In this document: in pieces, positions 9,111 to 17,943 of the stretch
Position numbering within the stretch: position 1 is the first letter of the stretch
Layout: the number at the start of each line of letters is the position of its first letter
Source: Flexistipes sinusarabici DSM 4947
GTDB taxonomy: Bacteria > Chrysiogenota > Deferribacteres > Deferribacterales > Flexistipitaceae
Assembly: GCF_000218625.1 (NCBI RefSeq)
Contig: NC_015672.1
Span: 2,145,451-2,209,450, forward strand
Direction: 5' to 3'
DNA: 64,000 nt
Position numbers and translations under genes: made by a program
Notes under the pieces: generated by a model
What the model was told of the DNA's origin: nothing
The model's input: the letters and a program-made list of their open reading frames with translations, nothing else
Databases searched by the model: none

Positions 9111-9635
9111 TTAACCCGATATCTGCGCGATTACCTTTTCCACAAAGTCCTTACTTAAAGCACCCACATAAAAGTTGTATAACTCACCGCCGGGTGCATA
9201 AAAAATGTTGGTCGGGACACCGGTTATATTAAGTCGTTTTTCCAGTGATCTTTTGGCGTGAAATACGGGATAAGGTATTCCCATATCATTGATAAAATTC
9301 ACAGCATCTTTTTTGCTGTCGTCTATGCTTAATCCGATAATAACAAATTTATCCTTATTCTCATTGTATACTTCTATAAATTCAGGAGTTTCCTCCTTGC
9401 ACGGCGGGCACCACGAAGCGAAAAAATTTACCAGTATGACTTTGTCTGAATATTTTTTCTTCAAGTCGTTCAGTCCGGACATTCCTATCGTCTTGAGACC
9501 TTCAACTTCCTCTGATGAGATTGCAGAACCTTGGCTGTTATTTTTATTCTGTGCTGACTCACATGAAACCAAAAGCAAAGATGCCATAAAAATGCAAACA
9601 ACCAATACTTTTCTATACAACAGTGGTTTAATCAT
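9111..9635 (-). CDS. TlpA/ResA-like lipoprotein thioredoxin
   Basis: The 174-residue protein has a lipoprotein signal (hydrophobic core then LLVSC), a short Ser/Gln-rich linker, and a thioredoxin fold with WCPPC in FFASWCPPCKEE. The cis-proline region is TGVPTNIF. It is expected to sit on the periplasmic face of a membrane and reduce disulfides, for example in apocytochrome c before haem ligation, which would fit the cytochrome-rich neighbourhood. Start is ATG with GGAGG upstream. The last gene-proximal bases before the next gene (9001-9110) show no feature. Confidence 0.88.
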   Translation of the reverse strand: MIKPLLYRKVLVVCIFMASLLLVSCESAQNKNNSQGSAISSEEVEGLKTIGMSGLNDLKKKYSDKVILVNFFASWCPPCKEETPEFIEVYNENKDKFVIIGLSIDDSKKDAVNFINDMGIPYPVFHAKRSLEKRLNITGVPTNIFYAPGGELYNFYVGALSKDFVEKVIAQISG

Positions 9636-9671
9636 AATTTTCCTCCAAAATCATCAGATATCAATTAACTT

Positions 9672-9712
9672 CTTCAAGTTTCGCACATGACATAGCGAAG
9701 TGCGAAACTGGA
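9672..9712. repeat. Minimal inverted-repeat element with TTTCGCAC ends
   Basis: CTTCAAGTTTCGCAC and GTGCGAAACTGGA face each other across a 13-base spacer. The arms match the terminal inverted repeats of the larger elements at 21216-21377 and 53717-54090, so this may be a deletion derivative. It also could work as a hairpin at the 3' end of der. Confidence 0.6.
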
Positions 9713-9781
9713 TTTATATCAATAATAACTTATAGCTGCATTTTTTCAATATTAAAAACTTAATATTCATATAATTTAATA

Positions 9782-11116
9782 CTATTTTTCATCCCTGCCT
9801 TTCCTTTTTCTGATTCCTATTCTAAGAGGGATACCGTCAAAACCGTATGCTTCTCTTATCAGGTTAAGAATATAGCGTTTATAGGAAAAATGTACAGCTT
9901 CAGGATAGTTTACAAATATTACAAAATAGGGCGGTTTCACATCTACCTGTGTCATATAGAAAAATTTTAGTCTTCTGTTACTTACAACAGGCGGTTGATG
10001 CCTCTCCTGTGCAAACTGTAAAAGTTTATTAAGCTCAGCGGTTTTTATTCTTTTTGAATACTCTTTATACAACCTCTGAGCATACTTAAATATATTGTCC
10101 AGACGGTTTCCCGTAAAAGCTGAAGTAAAAATTATCGGAGGGTTGGTGATAAATTTAATCCTGTCCTTCACCTGAAACTGAAGGTCCCTTGCTGTCTTCT
10201 TTTTATCCTCTTTTATTAAATCCCACTTGTTAAAAACAATAATGACGGTGCGCCCCATATCAACAGCATCCGCTATAATTTTCACATCCCTCTCGGTAAC
10301 CCCTTGAACGGCATCGAGAATTGCAATGGCAATATCTGAACGCTCAAGGGCATCCATCCCCCTGTAATACCCGATTTTCTCCACAGCGTCCTTAAACATG
10401 ACCGACTTTTTACGGATGCCTGCCGTATCTGTCAGAACATAATTTTTACTTTCAAAAGTGAAGTATGTGTCCACCGCATCCCTTGTTGTCCCCGGAATTT
10501 CGGTTACGATAACCCTTTCCTTGCCCAGTATCCTGTTCAGAATGCTGGATTTGCCAACATTAGGTTTACCGATTATTGTCAGCCTCAGCAAGTCAGCCGG
10601 CTCATCCGATCCCTCTTCCTGTTCGTATTTTTGAGCCTCATCAAGGACTCTGTCCAGAAGCATGTCAACATTTCTTCCGTGTTCTGAGCTGATGAGAAAC
10701 ATCTCTGAGACTCCGAGCCTGTAAAATTCGCTTGCAAGATACTCCCTTTTTTCACTGTCAACTTTGTTTACCACAAGAAAAAACGTTTTACCCTTTTCCC
10801 TTAGCAGGTTGCATACTATTTCATCCAATGAATGCACACCTTCTGTTACATCAACCATCAGCAGACATACATCCACCTCATCCAGAAGAGTGAAGAATTG
10901 TTGCTGCATCTCTTTTTTTATGATTTCTTCTTTGAGATCAAAACCGGCCGAATCCACTACTGTGAATCTGACGCCCAGCCATTCGGTGACTTTTTCCAGT
11001 CTGTCCCGGGTCACACCGGGCATATCATTTACAATAGCTGATCTGCTGCCTGTGATTTTATTAAAAAGTGTTGATTTTCCGACATTAGGCCGGCCTATAA
11101 TTCCTACTTTCAGCAT
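9782..11116 (-). CDS. der: Ribosome biogenesis GTPase Der (EngA)
   Basis: The 444-residue protein has two tandem GTPase domains, with P-loops GRPNVGKST near residue 8 and GKPNVGKSS near residue 183. DSAGF/DTAGI switch II motifs and the NKVD and NKWD G4 motifs follow. A C-terminal KH-like domain ends in basic RKRKGRDEK. Length and order are normal for Der, which acts in maturation of the 50S subunit. It lies three bases after gltX and should share its transcript. Confidence 0.97.
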   Translation of the reverse strand: MLKVGIIGRPNVGKSTLFNKITGSRSAIVNDMPGVTRDRLEKVTEWLGVRFTVVDSAGFDLKEEIIKKEMQQQFFTLLDEVDVCLLMVDVTEGVHSLDEIVCNLLREKGKTFFLVVNKVDSEKREYLASEFYRLGVSEMFLISSEHGRNVDMLLDRVLDEAQKYEQEEGSDEPADLLRLTIIGKPNVGKSSILNRILGKERVIVTEIPGTTRDAVDTYFTFESKNYVLTDTAGIRKKSVMFKDAVEKIGYYRGMDALERSDIAIAILDAVQGVTERDVKIIADAVDMGRTVIIVFNKWDLIKEDKKKTARDLQFQVKDRIKFITNPPIIFTSAFTGNRLDNIFKYAQRLYKEYSKRIKTAELNKLLQFAQERHQPPVVSNRRLKFFYMTQVDVKPPYFVIFVNYPEAVHFSYKRYILNLIREAYGFDGIPLRIGIRKRKGRDEK

Positions 11117-11119
11117 CTG

Positions 11120-12574
11120 TCACTCACTAAAATGAGCGGAAACCTTTGCCAGACGTTTCAAAACCTCATCTTTGTCCAGGAGTGTGGCAAGCTTATCCAC
11201 TTCAGGGCCTTTTGTTTTACCGCTGAGACCAACCCGAATTGCCATGAAAAGCGGTTTCCCTTTGATTTTCTTCTCTTTCTGTATCTTTTTCACAATCTCT
11301 TTATATTTTACTCCGTCAATTTCTTCTGCTTTTTCAACTTCTTCCTTAAGCATATTAATCACAACAGGTGTTGTTTCCCATGATAAAATTTCCGAAGCTT
11401 CCTCATCAAAAGTCTCAGGATACTCAAAATAAATCTTAAGATAATCTCCGATATCAGATAGCAGGTCAAGGTTGTCCCTTACGGAAAGAGCCATCTGTTT
11501 CACCCTCTCAGAATTTTCATCAATATAATGTATGTCGGTCGTTCCCGATTTAACAATAAACGGTTTTACCCTCTCAAAGAAATCATCTTCGTCAAGATTT
11601 CTGATATATATACCGTTCATCCATTTCAGCTTCTCAAAATCAAAGACAGCAGCACTTTTGGAAACCCTTTCAAGGCTGAAGACTTCGGCGAGCTCCTCAC
11701 GTGATAAAATTTCCCTTTCGTTTTCATCTGACCAGCTTAAAAGTGCAAGGTAATTAAACAAAGCTTCAGGCAGATATCCCTGATCCCTGAACGCGTTAAT
11801 ACTGGTAACACCGTGCCTTTTGCTCAGTTTGGAATGGTCCGGCCCCAATATCATCGGTATATGGGCAAATTTGGGTATATCAAACCCCATAGCCTCAAAC
11901 ATAAGAACCTGCTTCGGCGTATTACTCAGGTGATCATCTCCCCGGATTACATGGGAGATATTCATAAGCGCATCATCGATCACAACTACAAAATTATAAA
12001 CCGGTGTGCCGTCAGGCCTGACTATGATAAAATCGCCGAACGAATCGGTTTTAAAGTCAATATCCCCTCTGATTTCATCACTCACAAGCACATTCTCTTT
12101 ATTTACTCTAAACCGGATTGAAGGTTTTATCCCTCTATTCTCAAGTTTCTCAATTTCACCTTCGGATAAATTCCTGCATTTCCCGCTGTATCTGGGCGGT
12201 CTGCCCTCGGCCAAAGCTTTCTCCTTCTCCTTTTCAAGCTCCTCCTTTGAACAGAAGCATTTATATGCGTAACCATTCTCAAGCAGTTTATCCGCATACT
12301 TTTTATACAGATCAAACCGCTCCGTCTGTCTGTACGGGCCATATTCACCGCCTTTTCGGGGTCCTTCATCCCAGTAAAATCCCAGCCATTTCATATCTTC
12401 GTATATCATTTCTTCATTTTCCATTGAGGAGCGCTGCAAATCGGTGTCCTCTATTCTGAGGATAAATTTTCCCTTTTTTGAGGCTGCATAAAGATAATTA
12501 AAAAGGGCGGTTCTGGCATTTCCCACATGCAGATGTCCGGTAGGACTGGGAGCAAATCTAACTCTTGTTGACAT
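11120..12574 (-). CDS. gltX: Glutamyl-tRNA synthetase
   Basis: The 484-residue class I synthetase has the HIGH-type motif in PSPTGHLHVGNAR and the KMSKS-type motif KLSKRHG near residue 245. The zinc-binding/insert region has CFCSKEELE and a later cysteine. It charges tRNA-Glu (or also tRNA-Gln if the organism uses the amidotransferase route, which cannot be judged here). Its length is typical. The start is ATG at 12574 with GGAGGAAAA upstream. It begins the gltX-der minus-strand pair and is divergent from the cyclase gene at 12640. Confidence 0.97.
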   Translation of the reverse strand: MSTRVRFAPSPTGHLHVGNARTALFNYLYAASKKGKFILRIEDTDLQRSSMENEEMIYEDMKWLGFYWDEGPRKGGEYGPYRQTERFDLYKKYADKLLENGYAYKCFCSKEELEKEKEKALAEGRPPRYSGKCRNLSEGEIEKLENRGIKPSIRFRVNKENVLVSDEIRGDIDFKTDSFGDFIIVRPDGTPVYNFVVVIDDALMNISHVIRGDDHLSNTPKQVLMFEAMGFDIPKFAHIPMILGPDHSKLSKRHGVTSINAFRDQGYLPEALFNYLALLSWSDENEREILSREELAEVFSLERVSKSAAVFDFEKLKWMNGIYIRNLDEDDFFERVKPFIVKSGTTDIHYIDENSERVKQMALSVRDNLDLLSDIGDYLKIYFEYPETFDEEASEILSWETTPVVINMLKEEVEKAEEIDGVKYKEIVKKIQKEKKIKGKPLFMAIRVGLSGKTKGPEVDKLATLLDKDEVLKRLAKVSAHFSE

Positions 12575-12639
12575 TTTTCCTCCAAGCTGTATATGATTGT
12601 ATTTTATTTAAACCATCTTTGACTAAAGCAGAGGTTGCG

Positions 12640-13956
12640 GTGAAAAAGTATATCCTTATAGCAGACCCTTCCAAAGTGTCAAGATTTGTTTTGGAGAACT
12701 ATCTGAAGGGTAAATATAAAATTTTGACGGCCACTTCCTATTCGGAAGCAAAAGATATACTGGATGAATTTCTCCCCTCTCTTGTTATCATCTCATACGA
12801 ACTGCAGGATGGTGTAGGGCTTGATCTTTGCGAATACATGCAAAAAAGAAAAAAATTCCGCTCTGTACCTGTAATTGTATTAACCTCAAATGAAAATGAC
12901 GAAACACTGAAATTCAAAGCTTTCGGAGCAGGCGCCATAGATTTCCTGGAAAAGTCAAAAGTAAATGAGGATTTTGTCAAATATGTGGATGAAATTGTTG
13001 AAATTATATCAATTTCAGACATCAGCGGCTCATCGGCTTGGATAGTTGATAACGATATAGCGGAAACACAGTTTCTCGAAAATATTCTCAAATCCACCGG
13101 AATAACTGTGTCAACGTTTTCTGAGCCTTCCGAGCTTCTCAAAAATTTAAAAAACAATACCCCTGATATTATCATCGCAGATTTGTTTATGAAAAAGATG
13201 GACGGAATGGAGCTCACCAAAGAACTCCGTCATAAAAATTCTCTGAAAAATGTCCCTATCCTAATACTGGCATCTTCAAGAGAAAGCTCATTCATGAGAA
13301 CACTTCTTCTTCACGGTGCAAACGACTATATCCTCAAACCGTTTTCAGCAGAAGAAGCAATACTTAGGGTAACAAGCAACATTAAAACAAAAAAACTGTA
13401 CGATGATTTGGAGGAAACCAACAGAGAACTGTTCAAAAAAGCAACCACCGATTCTTTGACCGGCCTTTATAACAGACGTTTTTTCATGGAACAGCTGGAG
13501 CATGTCAACTATAATGCCGGACGTTACGGTCACAGCTTTGGGGTAGCTTTGTGGGATATCGACCATTTTAAAAATATAAACGACCGGCACGGCCACGATG
13601 TGGGTGACAGGGTATTAATAAAATTAACAGAAGCAATAAAACACTCTGTCCGCAAATCTGATATTATCGGGCGTTTTGGGGGAGAAGAGTTCATCTGTAT
13701 TTTCCCCGGGCAAAAAGAAGCGGATATGCCGGCAATTGTCTCAAAGCTGCTGGAAGCGGCAAGAGATTTATATATTAAGGAAGGTGGTAAACAAATTCCT
13801 GTAACAATAAGCATAGGAGCTGTTTTTTGCAAAAACACTTCTGAGAATCTGGACAATATCATCAAAAATGTAGACAAACTCATGTACAGGGCAAAGTCAG
13901 ACGGCAGAAACAAAGGATATATCAGCATCGGCAAAAAAATTATCGAAGTAACATAA
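12640..13956 (+). CDS. PleD-like dual-receiver diguanylate cyclase
   Basis: From the GTG at 12640 (AGAGG upstream) the protein has 438 residues: two receiver domains (about 1-120 and 135-255) and a GGDEF domain. The second receiver keeps the acceptor Asp in IIIADLFMKKMDG and the KPF lysine. In the first, the acceptor position reads VIISYELQDG, so the Asp appears replaced by Ser and this domain is probably an adaptor that cannot be phosphorylated. The GGDEF domain has GGEEF and an RXXD I-site (RKSD), so it should be active and product-inhibited. An earlier frame start at 12565 overlaps gltX and is less likely. No partner kinase is adjacent. Confidence 0.88.
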   Translation: MKKYILIADPSKVSRFVLENYLKGKYKILTATSYSEAKDILDEFLPSLVIISYELQDGVGLDLCEYMQKRKKFRSVPVIVLTSNENDETLKFKAFGAGAIDFLEKSKVNEDFVKYVDEIVEIISISDISGSSAWIVDNDIAETQFLENILKSTGITVSTFSEPSELLKNLKNNTPDIIIADLFMKKMDGMELTKELRHKNSLKNVPILILASSRESSFMRTLLLHGANDYILKPFSAEEAILRVTSNIKTKKLYDDLEETNRELFKKATTDSLTGLYNRRFFMEQLEHVNYNAGRYGHSFGVALWDIDHFKNINDRHGHDVGDRVLIKLTEAIKHSVRKSDIIGRFGGEEFICIFPGQKEADMPAIVSKLLEAARDLYIKEGGKQIPVTISIGAVFCKNTSENLDNIIKNVDKLMYRAKSDGRNKGYISIGKKIIEVT

Positions 13957-13963
13957 AAAATAC

Positions 13964-13991
13964 TTTACAAAACTTTTTTAATGAGTATTAT
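13964..13991 (+). promoter_or_regulatory. Probable promoter of the trp operon
   Basis: TTTACA (13964-13969) and TATTAT (13986-13991) are separated by 16 bases, close to a sigma-70 consensus. Transcription would begin near 13998, just ahead of the leader peptide. Confidence 0.65.
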
Positions 13992-14013
13992 GCAAAGCAT
14001 GAAAATAAAAATA

Positions 14014-14061
14014 ATGCTAATCAATAATGCTTGGTGGTGGACAGTTAACGGAATAAGTTAG
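14014..14061 (+). CDS. trpL: trp operon leader peptide with three consecutive Trp codons
   Basis: ATG at 14014 opens a 15-residue frame, MLINNAWWWTVNGIS, ending in TAG. Three TGG codons in a row (14032-14040) are what ribosome-mediated attenuation needs. An in-frame ATG at 13999 would add five residues, and that start would be nearly leaderless given the predicted promoter. No strong ribosome binding site is visible. The peptide ends directly where the antiterminator arm begins, which supports a regulatory role. Confidence 0.8.
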   Translation: MLINNAWWWTVNGIS

Positions 14062-14111
14062 GTTGTTCACTACCTTTGTGTAAAAATATAAGGGCCGTGT
14101 GGTGAACAACC
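14061..14111 (+). promoter_or_regulatory. Antiterminator hairpin of the trp attenuator
   Basis: GGTTGTTCACTAC (14061-14073) can pair with GTGGTGAACAACC (14099-14111), 13 pairs with one G-T. The second arm includes part of the terminator stem that follows, so the two hairpins exclude each other. A ribosome stalled on the Trp codons would leave the first arm free and favour readthrough. Confidence 0.75.
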
Positions 14112-14126
14112 ACACGGCCTTTTTTT
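14093..14126 (+). terminator. trp attenuator (intrinsic terminator 1)
   Basis: A perfect 10-base stem GGCCGTGTGG / CCACACGGCC with a 7-base loop is followed by seven T. It overlaps the antiterminator arm and lies between the leader peptide and trpE. Confidence 0.85.
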
Positions 14127-14135
14127 GTATCTTAA

Positions 14136-14164
14136 GGCCGTGGATTGTACCACGGCCTTTTTTT
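14136..14164 (+). terminator. Second terminator-like hairpin before trpE
   Basis: GGCCGTGG / CCACGGCC with a 6-base loop is followed by seven T and ends seven bases before the trpE Shine-Dalgarno. Its stem resembles terminator 1. Either it is a second attenuation point or its 5' arm pairs with the 3' arm of terminator 1. Confidence 0.75.
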
Positions 14165-14179
14165 ATATCAGGAGGAAAT

Positions 14180-15649
14180 ATGATATACCCGGACAAAGAG
14201 AGATTTAAAAAACTTGCAGAAAAATATTCTCACATTACCATTTATCGTGAGATTGTAGGCGACACCCTTACCCCCATAGGTTTGTTGAAGAATTTCTCCA
14301 ACAGAGACAGTGTATTTTTGCTGGAAAGTGCAAATCTGGACAAGACTTTTTCAAGGTTTTCGTTTTTCGGAATAAATCCAAGCGAAATTGTTTCACTTAA
14401 AAACGGCAGCCTTACCGTGGAGAAAAACGGCAAAAAAACAAAAATCGATATAAATCCGGTGGATTATCTCAACAGCAAAATAGAAAAATTTAACGGATAT
14501 GCGGATCCCAAGTTCGGAGCATTTTCCGGAGGATATGTGGGTTATTTCGGCTATGAATTCATCAACTATACGGGGACTCTAAGACATAAACTCACCGAGC
14601 CTGCCGATGAAAACCTCATTTATCTAATGCTTATGAATGAATTCTATGTCTTTGACAACAGAACAGGAAGGGTTTATGCAGCCTGTAATGCAGAAACTAA
14701 AGGAAATTTAGAAAGTAATTACGAAACAGCCGTTAAAAGAACAAGAAAAATGGCTGATGAAATAAACGACTTCAATTTTGACAACTACACATCCGCTGAT
14801 AAACTGAGCGTTTCAAAAGAATTTTCTAAAGAAGAATTCGAAAAAACGGTAAATAAACTAAAATCCGATATCGCTGACGGAGAGCTTATACAATGCGTAT
14901 TTTCCAATAAATATGAAGTAAAGGGAAGCATCCATCCTCTGAGCTTTTACAGATCCTTAAGAAATGTAAATCCTTCTCCATATATGTTTTATTTCAAAAT
15001 GAAAGATAAAACAATGCTGGGCTCATCCCCTGAAATTCATCTTAAAGTGGAAAGCGGTAAGGCAACACTAAAACCGATAGCCGGGACATATCCCGTCGGC
15101 GAGGATATAGAAAAAATCAAAAAAGAGCTTCTTGAAGATGAAAAGGAAAAATCCGAACATCTGATGCTTCTTGATCTGGCCAGAAACGACCTTTACACAA
15201 GCTGTGACACCGATTCAGTAAAAGTGGAGAAATCTTTTAATGCGGAAGTCTATTCACACGTAGTCCATATCGTTTCAGAGGTATCGGGAAGACTCAGAGA
15301 TGACAAAACATCACTCGATGCATTTGTAAACACTTTCCCGGCAGGGACGGTAAGTGGTGCACCTAAAATCAGAGCAATGGAAATAATAAGTGAGTGTGAA
15401 AGATCACCGAGAGGATTTTACGCAGGCTGCGCCGGTTATATCTCTTATAACGGAAATCTTGATACATGCATAACCATCAGAAGCGCCATGGTAAAACCCG
15501 ATAAGACAATCATTCGGGCAGGAGCCGGCATCGTTTACGACAGTATACCGGCAAAGGAATACCATGAAGTGGAAGGTAAGCTGAAAGCACTGTTCACGGC
15601 TATAGACAGAATAAAAAATCTGGAGGGCGAAAATGTTTTTGCTAATTGA
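14180..15649 (+). CDS. trpE: Anthranilate synthase component I
   Basis: From the ATG at 14180 (GGAGG upstream) this is 489 residues. The N-terminal LLES motif, in VFLLESANLDKTFSRF, is the tryptophan feedback site. The C-terminal chorismate-binding domain shows GSSPEIHLKV, PIAGTYPVG, LLDLARNDLY and FPAGTVSGAPKIRAME. It makes anthranilate from chorismate using ammonia delivered by TrpG. It is the first structural gene of trpEGDCFBA, under the attenuator just described, and its end overlaps trpG by 17 bases. The longer frame starting at 14099 runs through the terminator hairpins and is rejected. Confidence 0.96.
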   Translation: MIYPDKERFKKLAEKYSHITIYREIVGDTLTPIGLLKNFSNRDSVFLLESANLDKTFSRFSFFGINPSEIVSLKNGSLTVEKNGKKTKIDINPVDYLNSKIEKFNGYADPKFGAFSGGYVGYFGYEFINYTGTLRHKLTEPADENLIYLMLMNEFYVFDNRTGRVYAACNAETKGNLESNYETAVKRTRKMADEINDFNFDNYTSADKLSVSKEFSKEEFEKTVNKLKSDIADGELIQCVFSNKYEVKGSIHPLSFYRSLRNVNPSPYMFYFKMKDKTMLGSSPEIHLKVESGKATLKPIAGTYPVGEDIEKIKKELLEDEKEKSEHLMLLDLARNDLYTSCDTDSVKVEKSFNAEVYSHVVHIVSEVSGRLRDDKTSLDAFVNTFPAGTVSGAPKIRAMEIISECERSPRGFYAGCAGYISYNGNLDTCITIRSAMVKPDKTIIRAGAGIVYDSIPAKEYHEVEGKLKALFTAIDRIKNLEGENVFAN

Positions 15650-16208
15650 TAACTACGATTCATTCACTTACAACCTTTATAGTCTTTTCTTAAAGGCTGG
15701 GGGAAAAGTCGATGTGATAAAAAATGATGAATTTATACCAGCAGACAGATACGAAGGCATTGTTATATCACCGGGGCCTTCAAACCCTTCAAACTCAGGT
15801 ACTTCTCTAAAATATCTGGAGCACTATCTGGGCTCAAAACCCATTTTTGGAGTCTGTCTGGGAATGCAGTGTATCTGCCATTATCTCGGATACCCTGTAA
15901 GAAGAGCGGCTTCAATCAAACACGGCAAACTGGATAAAGTAAAGAAACAGCACGAAAGTATACTTCTTTCAGGACTTACCGAATCTTTTGATGCAGTAAG
16001 GTACCATTCGCTGGTTGTAGATGCCGATGATATAGCAATAGCACGATCAGCTTCGGATAATGAAATAATGGCTGTTGAAGACTCCGCAAAACACTTATTC
16101 GGAGTACAGTTTCATCCGGAGTCCTATCTCAGCAGACAGGGACAAAAGATAATTAATAATTTTATAGAATACTCAAAAAGCAGCAACAGGGAGGTAAGCT
16201 ATGCATAA
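15633..16208 (+). CDS. trpG: Anthranilate synthase component II (glutamine amidotransferase)
   Basis: The 191-residue class I amidotransferase has the nucleophile in FGVCLGMQCICH and the catalytic His/Glu in VQFHPESYLS. The N-terminal DNYDSFTYNL is typical. It provides ammonia to TrpE and may also serve folate synthesis if no separate PabA exists. It overlaps both trpE (17 bases) and trpD (8 bases), indicating translational coupling. Confidence 0.95.
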   Translation: MFLLIDNYDSFTYNLYSLFLKAGGKVDVIKNDEFIPADRYEGIVISPGPSNPSNSGTSLKYLEHYLGSKPIFGVCLGMQCICHYLGYPVRRAASIKHGKLDKVKKQHESILLSGLTESFDAVRYHSLVVDADDIAIARSASDNEIMAVEDSAKHLFGVQFHPESYLSRQGQKIINNFIEYSKSSNREVSYA

Positions 16209-17196
16209 TATTTTACAAAAAGTCAATAACGGCAAAGTACTGGATTTTGATGAAGTAAAAACACTCTTTAACGGAATACTCACCGGTGAAATATCTGAAG
16301 CCGGGATCGGTTCCGCTCTGATAGCCATGAAACTCAGAGGGGAAACAGCTGAAGAGGTCGCTGCAGCTGCAACAGTTTTAAATGAGCATAAGGTAAAGTT
16401 TCAGCACTCTGCCACAAAAACTATCGACACCTGCGGAACCGGCGGTGACGGGAAATCAACTTTAAATGTCTCCACAGCAGTTTCCCTGGTCCTGGCGGCA
16501 ATGGGAATAAAAGTATTAAAACATGGAAATATGGCACAAAGCGGTAAAGTCGGGTCAGCAGACATACTGGATGAACTCGGAGTTCCAACAAAACTTGACG
16601 AAACAAACTCCCATACCTATTTCAACAATAACAACTTCATTTTCCTTTTTGCCCCCCACTACCACCCGGCATTGAAAAATGTAGCAAAAATAAGAAAAGA
16701 TCTTCGTGTGGCAACCATTTTCAACTATTTGGGACCTATGCTGAATCCAGGCTCCCCTGATTATCAGACAATCGGAATCAACAGGGCTGATAAACTGGAT
16801 CTGTATGCCGAAGCCCTCAGGATACAGAAGAGAAACAACATTATCGTTTACTCCTCCAAAGATGGCTACGACGAAATCTCATCCTCCGATATAACCTATG
16901 TGCGCCATATCAAAGACGGGAAAATTGAAAAATTTGAAATAGACCCTTCCTGCTTTTTCGAAAAATTTCCCATGCCTGTGGTAAATTCAAAAGAAGATGC
17001 CAAAAAACTTTTCCTGGAATCCATAGAAGGCAAAAACGAAAAGCTGACAGACCTGATTGCACTTAATACAGCCGTCAGCCTTTACACAATGAATATGTAT
17101 ACATTAAAAGAAGGCTTTAATGCGGCACAAAAAATATTAAAAGAAGGCAGTGTGTCGGCCAAGTTAAATAAGATGATAATGGAAAAGGCTGTATAA
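16201..17196 (+). CDS. trpD: Anthranilate phosphoribosyltransferase
   Basis: The 331-residue protein has the family hallmark DTCGTGGDGKSTLNVST near residue 80 and KHGNMAQSGKVGSADILDE, which bind PRPP and anthranilate. Length is usual for TrpD. The canonical KHGNR..SS reads KHGNMAQSGKVGSAD here, a slight variation at the PRPP loop. It transfers the phosphoribosyl group to anthranilate, the second step of the pathway. The stop codon is directly followed by the trpC start. Confidence 0.95.
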   Translation: MHNILQKVNNGKVLDFDEVKTLFNGILTGEISEAGIGSALIAMKLRGETAEEVAAAATVLNEHKVKFQHSATKTIDTCGTGGDGKSTLNVSTAVSLVLAAMGIKVLKHGNMAQSGKVGSADILDELGVPTKLDETNSHTYFNNNNFIFLFAPHYHPALKNVAKIRKDLRVATIFNYLGPMLNPGSPDYQTIGINRADKLDLYAEALRIQKRNNIIVYSSKDGYDEISSSDITYVRHIKDGKIEKFEIDPSCFFEKFPMPVVNSKEDAKKLFLESIEGKNEKLTDLIALNTAVSLYTMNMYTLKEGFNAAQKILKEGSVSAKLNKMIMEKAV

Positions 17197-17943
17197 ATGC
17201 TTGATAAAATACTGGCGAACAAAAAATACGAGATTGAAGAAATTCCGGAAATTCTGCCAAAAAGAACAAAAGATATTATTGAGCCTTTACAAACACTAAA
17301 AAACAAACCGTTTATTGCCGAGGTTAAAAAGGCCTCACCCTCAGCCGGAGAAATAAAACCCGATGCATCACCCGCAGAACAGGCGGCACTATACGAGAAA
17401 TACGGGGCAGGAGCTGTGAGTGTACTTACCGACAAGTACTTTTTCAAAGGCTCATTCGAATATCTGAAAGAAATATCCGAAAAAATTAATACCCCGGTGC
17501 TTTGCAAAGATTTTATCATTTCTGAAAGACAGATAGAGGCCGCATATGCTTTTGGTGCAGATATTATACTAATAATTGCGGCCGTTTTAACACAGGAAGA
17601 AATTGGCAGATTATCCGAAAAAGCCCGCGAGTTGAACCTTTACATTCTGTATGAAATTCACACTGCTGAAGAATACGAAAAGATAAAAGACTTTTCACCT
17701 GCTTTGGTGGGTGTAAATTCGAGGAATCTGGATACACTTGAAATTGACAAGCAAAAAGGTGCACAAATTTTAAACACACTGCCGGACAGTCTTTTTAAAA
17801 TCGCTGAAAGCGGTATAAACAGCCCCGAAGATGTAGCAAATTTCCGCAGGGCCGGCGCAGATGCTTTTCTTATAGGTACTTACCTTATGAAATCAGACAA
17901 TATAAAAGAAAGTTTTCAAAATTTATACAGAGGACTGGAATAA
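17197..17943 (+). CDS. trpC: Indole-3-glycerol-phosphate synthase
   Basis: The 248-residue TIM barrel shows the phosphate and substrate signatures FIAEVKKASPSAGEI, GAGAVSVLTDKYFFKGS, VLCKDFII, VGVNSRNLDTL and IAESGI. It closes the indole ring from CdRP. It is separate from TrpF, unlike the fused enterobacterial protein, and the two genes abut without a gap. Confidence 0.95.
   Translation: MLDKILANKKYEIEEIPEILPKRTKDIIEPLQTLKNKPFIAEVKKASPSAGEIKPDASPAEQAALYEKYGAGAVSVLTDKYFFKGSFEYLKEISEKINTPVLCKDFIISERQIEAAYAFGADIILIIAAVLTQEEIGRLSEKARELNLYILYEIHTAEEYEKIKDFSPALVGVNSRNLDTLEIDKQKGAQILNTLPDSLFKIAESGINSPEDVANFRRAGADAFLIGTYLMKSDNIKESFQNLYRGLE

Noticed and set aside
14099-14179. Extended N-terminus of trpE from 14099
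   Set aside because: The extra 27 codons are the two terminator hairpins and the Shine-Dalgarno, and TrpE homology starts at MIYPDKERF.
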